NCBI GenBank assembly: GCA_036654415.1
Contig: JAVVSB010000035.1
Location: 1-18,537, forward strand
Direction of reading: 5' to 3'
DNA from: Mucinivorans sp036654415
Lineage (GTDB): Bacteria; Bacteroidota; Bacteroidia; Bacteroidales; Rikenellaceae
DNA length: 18,537 nucleotides
The notes under the pieces are model-generated. The model was not told where the DNA came from. It did not search any database and saw nothing but the letters and a program-made list of their open reading frames with translations. The stretch's first letter is position 1, and each line of letters starts with the position of its first letter. The position numbers and the translations under genes are program-made. Below are positions 15,563 through 18,537 of this stretch, piece by piece.

Positions 15563-16642
15563 ATGTCTGTTGTGCGATTGTTGTTGCCTGTGGTGTTTAT
15601 TTGTGCTTTGTGCTCCTGTGGGGTACGGAGTGGTGATAAATCCACCTCTGATTCTTTGCTCTATAAGGCTCAATATGCCGAGCGTTTTGAGCTTCGCCAG
15701 CATGGCGATACTCTTCTTTTTGTTGTAAAAGACCCGTGGCAGGGGGCGCAAAACGAGCGCAAGGAGTACCATATAAGGGAGCCCTTGAGGCGAATTATTT
15801 GCCTCTCCTCCACTCACGTTGCTTTTTTGGATGCCTTGGGGTGTGTAGATAGGATAGTTGGGGTATCGGGACGACAGTTTATTATGAATCCAGCGGTTGC
15901 CAATGTGGCCGATGTAGGTTATGACAAGAACTTAGTTTATGAGTTGATAGTCTCGCTCAGAGCTGATGCTGTTTTTGTCTATGATGTTGCTGGAGAGAGT
16001 TCGGCACAGTACCAAAAGTTAGAGTCGTTGGGGGTGCCTATTGTCTATATTGCCGATTATTTGGAGCAAAACCCGCTGGGACGTGCCGAGTGGATAGTGG
16101 CTTTTGGGGCTTTGACAGGCCAAATGGAACGCGCTCAACAGATTTTTTTACAGATTGCTCAACGCTATAATAGCATCAAAGACGAGCTCTCGACTAAGGT
16201 TGTGGTGCGTCCCAAGGTGATGTTGAATTCGCCATATCGTGATGTTTGGTATTTACCTGGTGATAGGAGCTATATGGCTCGTCTATTGAAAGATGCGCAG
16301 GTTGACTACCTAGGCGCTGGTGATGATAGCGATAAAAGTCGTGCCATCAGTGTTGAGACTGCTTACCAAATGGTTGGTCAGGCCGACTATTGGTTATCTC
16401 CAGGCGTTGCCATCACCTCTTTGGCGCAGCTCAAGGCCGAGAACCACCGCTTTGAGGGGGCACGAGTTTTGCAGCAGGGCATGGTATTCCATAGCTCAAA
16501 GCGACACACTGCAGCTGGGGGTAGTGATTTTTGGGAAAGTGGGGCTTTGCGGGCTGATGTGGTACTGCGGGATTTGGCAACGATTTTTTATTCTGAACTT
16601 TTCCCCAATGATAGCTTGTATTATTTCGATAGGTTGAAATAA
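15563..16642 (+). CDS. ABC transporter substrate-binding lipoprotein (BtuF/FepB-like)
   Basis: A 359-residue periplasmic binding protein of the cluster that carries cobalamin, haem or Fe-siderophores. The start is put at ATG 15563; a GTG two codons upstream is also in frame. With this start the signal peptide ends in a lipobox LCSC with C19 as the lipid-carrying cysteine. The first lobe begins with RRIICLSSTHVAFLDALGCVDRIVGVSG (~84-111), the classic opening of this family. The C-terminus, DFWESGALRADVVLRDLATIF, then LFPNDSLYYFDRL, matches the usual end of Bacteroidales homologues. The permease, ATPase and TonB-dependent receptor that should work with it are not in the window. Which ligand it binds cannot be read from the sequence. 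Confidence 0.88.
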   Translation: MSVVRLLLPVVFICALCSCGVRSGDKSTSDSLLYKAQYAERFELRQHGDTLLFVVKDPWQGAQNERKEYHIREPLRRIICLSSTHVAFLDALGCVDRIVGVSGRQFIMNPAVANVADVGYDKNLVYELIVSLRADAVFVYDVAGESSAQYQKLESLGVPIVYIADYLEQNPLGRAEWIVAFGALTGQMERAQQIFLQIAQRYNSIKDELSTKVVVRPKVMLNSPYRDVWYLPGDRSYMARLLKDAQVDYLGAGDDSDKSRAISVETAYQMVGQADYWLSPGVAITSLAQLKAENHRFEGARVLQQGMVFHSSKRHTAAGGSDFWESGALRADVVLRDLATIFYSELFPNDSLYYFDRLK

Positions 16643-16655
16643 TTTTATATCTTTG
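16624..16655 (+). promoter_or_regulatory. Candidate promoter of the thioredoxin-like gene
   Basis: TATCTTTG (16648-16655) is an exact -7 box. TTTC (16624-16627), one base off TTTG, stands 20 nt upstream within the end of the previous gene. The start would be near 16661, giving a ~50-nt, very AT-rich leader before the ATG at 16713. Confidence 0.6.
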
Positions 16656-16712
16656 TTTAACAATAGTCGTAGGTTTTTGCGGCCACAAAATTATTAATTA
16701 ATTTTTTTTAGT

Positions 16713-17537
16713 ATGCGTAAATTATTTATTTTGGCTTTTGCTTTGCTTTCTCTTGCTAGTTTTGGGCAAAAACATATTACCCAACCCCAGCAGATGGACT
16801 CTTTAGCTATGGTTGTTTATTACAGTTTTAACACTCAGAGAGAGCGTATTGAGGGGCTGTATGAGCAAGAAAAGGATTCTACGAAACTTTTTGAGTTGAA
16901 AGCTCAATGGCTTGACATTGACCGACAATGTTATAAAAGTATGCTGGCCCACTATGCCAAATACCTAAACGAGAGTGATTACGCTGTTTCAATGCTCTAT
17001 AAATTAAGAACAGGCGTTGAAAAGAAAGATTTAGCTTCGGTGATGAAAAAGCTTAAGGATAAAGAGATTAAGGCAACCACTTATGCTCAGCTGATTGATA
17101 AATATTTGACCACTGAACAGGTGATGGTCGGAGGTAAATACCTTGATTTTCAGGCGACTACGGCTCAAGCACAACCTTTTGTGTTGTCCGAATTGCTTCA
17201 GATGAAGGATGTGCTACTGATTTTTGGAGGATTGGGGTGTATGGGTGACGAAACGTTACAGCTGTTGAAATTGTGCTATGCCACTCTTGATATTTCTAAG
17301 GTGGAGATTGTGAGCGTCTTTCTGAATGATTCGATGAAAGATTTTATGGACGAATATACCCAATTTGATGTTCGTTGGCTTGGCGTGTGCGATATGCTTG
17401 GCGAGGTCAGTGAGGTTAAATTAAACTACAATGTTCAGGCCACTCCAACTTGTGTCTACATTGGTAGCAATGGTATAGTCAAGGCTTGGTCGCTGGGGGT
17501 AACAGATGAAATTTTGGAATTGTTGACTAAAAAATAG
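16713..17537 (+). CDS. Exported thioredoxin-fold (TlpA-like) protein with CxxD in place of CxxC
   Basis: A 274-residue protein. MRKLFILAFALLSLASFGQ is a signal peptide cut near residue 18, so the protein acts in the periplasm. Residues ~22-135 are helical and charged. From ~138 a thioredoxin fold of TlpA type is visible: GGKYLDFQ, then VLLIFGGLGCMGDETLQLLK, then EIVSVFLND, and the cis-proline loop QATPTCVYI with P245, followed by GIVKAW. TlpA proteins have W-C-x-x-C after the first strand; here it reads C176-M-G-D179, with Leu-Gly before it, so the resolving cysteine is gone. A classical disulfide exchange is therefore unlikely; other cysteines (C188, C226, C247) are present. It has its own promoter and is followed by cardiolipin synthase after 17 nt. 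The fold call is fairly sure; the function is unknown. Confidence 0.72.
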   Translation: MRKLFILAFALLSLASFGQKHITQPQQMDSLAMVVYYSFNTQRERIEGLYEQEKDSTKLFELKAQWLDIDRQCYKSMLAHYAKYLNESDYAVSMLYKLRTGVEKKDLASVMKKLKDKEIKATTYAQLIDKYLTTEQVMVGGKYLDFQATTAQAQPFVLSELLQMKDVLLIFGGLGCMGDETLQLLKLCYATLDISKVEIVSVFLNDSMKDFMDEYTQFDVRWLGVCDMLGEVSEVKLNYNVQATPTCVYIGSNGIVKAWSLGVTDEILELLTKK

Positions 17538-17554
17538 TCAAAAATAATGTATGA

Positions 17555-18537
17555 ATGACATTTTGGGACTATAGTTGGGCGGTGTTGGTCGTGGCCTATA
17601 CATTGGTTGTGGCCTCTACAGTTTACACCGTACTCTTCGAGCGACGTGACCCAGTACGGGCTGTGTCGTGGATTACTGTTGTGGTGCTGTTGCCAGTGGC
17701 TGGTCTTATAGTTTTTATCTTTTTTGGGCAAAATTATCGGAAACGTAAGATATTTAATCGCAAGGAGTTGCGCGATATACGGCAATTGGACGAGTACTCT
17801 CTGAGGCAGGTAAAGGCCCTTGGCGAGATTTCCATTCATGAGATTGTCGAAAATCGCGAGATAATAAAGCTTTTGCTCAACAATAGTAAAGCTCTACTTA
17901 CATTTAACAACAAGGTGGATGTGCTGGTTAATGGTCGTGGTACTTTTGATGCCATTCTTCCTGCTCTGGCTGTAGCACAACACTCAATCCATTTGGAATA
18001 TTATATTTTCGAGAACGATGACCTGGGTGGGCGTATTGCCGATATCCTTATCGAACGGGCTCAGCATGGTGTGGAGGTGCGTCTGATTTACGATGATGTT
18101 GGTTCGTGGCATTTGTCTAAAAAATTTATCCACCGTTTGCGCAAGGCAGGTGTACATGTACATTGTTTTATGCCAGTTGTTTTTCCCTGGCTCACCAGTA
18201 AAATAAATTATCGTAACCACCGCAAGATAATAGTTATTGATGGGGTGGTAGGCTTTACGGGTGGTATCAATGTTGCCGACCGCTATATTAATGGTACAAA
18301 ACATGGTATTTGGCGCGACACTCATCTTCGCTTAGAGGGCGATTCGGTGCGTATGTTACAGATAGCGTTTATTATGGATTGGTTTTTTGCCACCAAAGAG
18401 CAGTTGGCACCTCTCTCTACGTATCTGCCCGTACAGCACTGCAATGGAAATATGGCCATCCAAATAGCTATTTCAGGCCCTGACTCTGATTGGGCATCTA
18501 TTATGCAAGCATTTTTTGCTGCTATCACCAAAGCCAA
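17555..18537 (+). CDS. cls: Cardiolipin synthase (3' truncated by window)
   Basis: The first 327 codons of a membrane phospholipase-D-superfamily enzyme that joins two phosphatidylglycerols into cardiolipin. The start ATG at 17555 was chosen by frame: it gives MTFWDYSWAVLVVAYTLVV, the first of two N-terminal membrane helices (~6-28 and ~38-57). Between them lies the signature ERRDPVRAVSWI, and a basic stretch follows (NYRKRKIFNRKELR). The first HKD motif is intact: H222-R-K224, then D229, within NYRNHRKIIVIDG, followed by GFTGGIN. The second HKD is beyond the edge. Bacteroidota often have several cls paralogues. It lies 17 nt after the thioredoxin-like gene and could share its transcript. Confidence 0.93.
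   Translation, partial: MTFWDYSWAVLVVAYTLVVASTVYTVLFERRDPVRAVSWITVVVLLPVAGLIVFIFFGQNYRKRKIFNRKELRDIRQLDEYSLRQVKALGEISIHEIVENREIIKLLLNNSKALLTFNNKVDVLVNGRGTFDAILPALAVAQHSIHLEYYIFENDDLGGRIADILIERAQHGVEVRLIYDDVGSWHLSKKFIHRLRKAGVHVHCFMPVVFPWLTSKINYRNHRKIIVIDGVVGFTGGINVADRYINGTKHGIWRDTHLRLEGDSVRMLQIAFIMDWFFATKEQLAPLSTYLPVQHCNGNMAIQIAISGPDSDWASIMQAFFAAITKA

Noticed and set aside
16687..16705. AT-only dyad (AAAATTA / TAATTTT) before the thioredoxin-like gene
   Set aside because: Low-complexity AT sequence gives such symmetry easily; it is more likely just an AT-rich leader.
1..18537. Defence system, prophage, transposon or CRISPR array
   Set aside because: No transposase, integrase, restriction, toxin-antitoxin or Cas-like motifs and no spaced direct repeats were found on either strand; the genes are chromosomal housekeeping or common accessory types.

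Overview
The window is a piece of a Bacteroidota chromosome, most likely order Bacteroidales. Three things point there: promoters of the TTG-N19-21-TAnnTTTG type instead of classical -35/-10 boxes, weak or absent Shine-Dalgarno sites with A-rich leaders, and the divergent ribD / prmC-recX arrangement familiar from Bacteroidales. Genus cannot be fixed from the sequence. I see no insertion sequence, integrase, phage gene, CRISPR array, rRNA or origin. There is one tRNA.

Layout. (1) 1-215: C-terminal end of a penicillin-binding protein 2. (2) 247-2470, minus: a CstA-type carbon-starvation transporter followed, with a 14-nt overlap, by a flavodoxin/ferredoxin fusion (EFR1-like). Inverted repeats lie in the cstA leader. 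(3) 2584-2658, minus: tRNA-Pro(GGG) with a well-formed promoter. (4) 2743-7039, plus: a TGS/ThrRS-like-fused nucleoside kinase, then a secreted glycoside hydrolase family 2 enzyme. (5) 7042-12347, minus: a tightly packed six-gene run, prmC-recX-M23 peptidase-cutC-HI0933 flavoprotein-short protein. Neighbours overlap by 4-16 nt or lie 4 nt apart, which suggests one transcript. The last gene looks like an O-methyltransferase that kept its two ends and lost its SAM-binding core. A long perfect hairpin sits inside its 3' end, where it meets the convergent GH2 gene. (6) 12386-13462, plus: ribD, divergent from prmC across 38 bp. (7) 13488-17537, plus: four consecutive exported proteins: an unrecognised LPP20-like protein, a secreted TonB-C-like protein, a BtuF/FepB-like substrate-binding lipoprotein, and a thioredoxin-fold protein whose active site reads CxxD instead of CxxC. 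(8) 17555-end, plus: cardiolipin synthase, cut by the window edge.

Most of the window is housekeeping or common accessory content: cell wall, lipid, riboflavin, release-factor methylation, recombination control and carbon uptake. I do not see a clear new defence or mobile system. The points most worth a second look are the core-deleted methyltransferase with its coding-embedded hairpin, the CxxD thioredoxin-like protein, the symmetric palindrome at 14796-14819 upstream of the TonB-C-like gene, and the nested inverted repeats before cstA.
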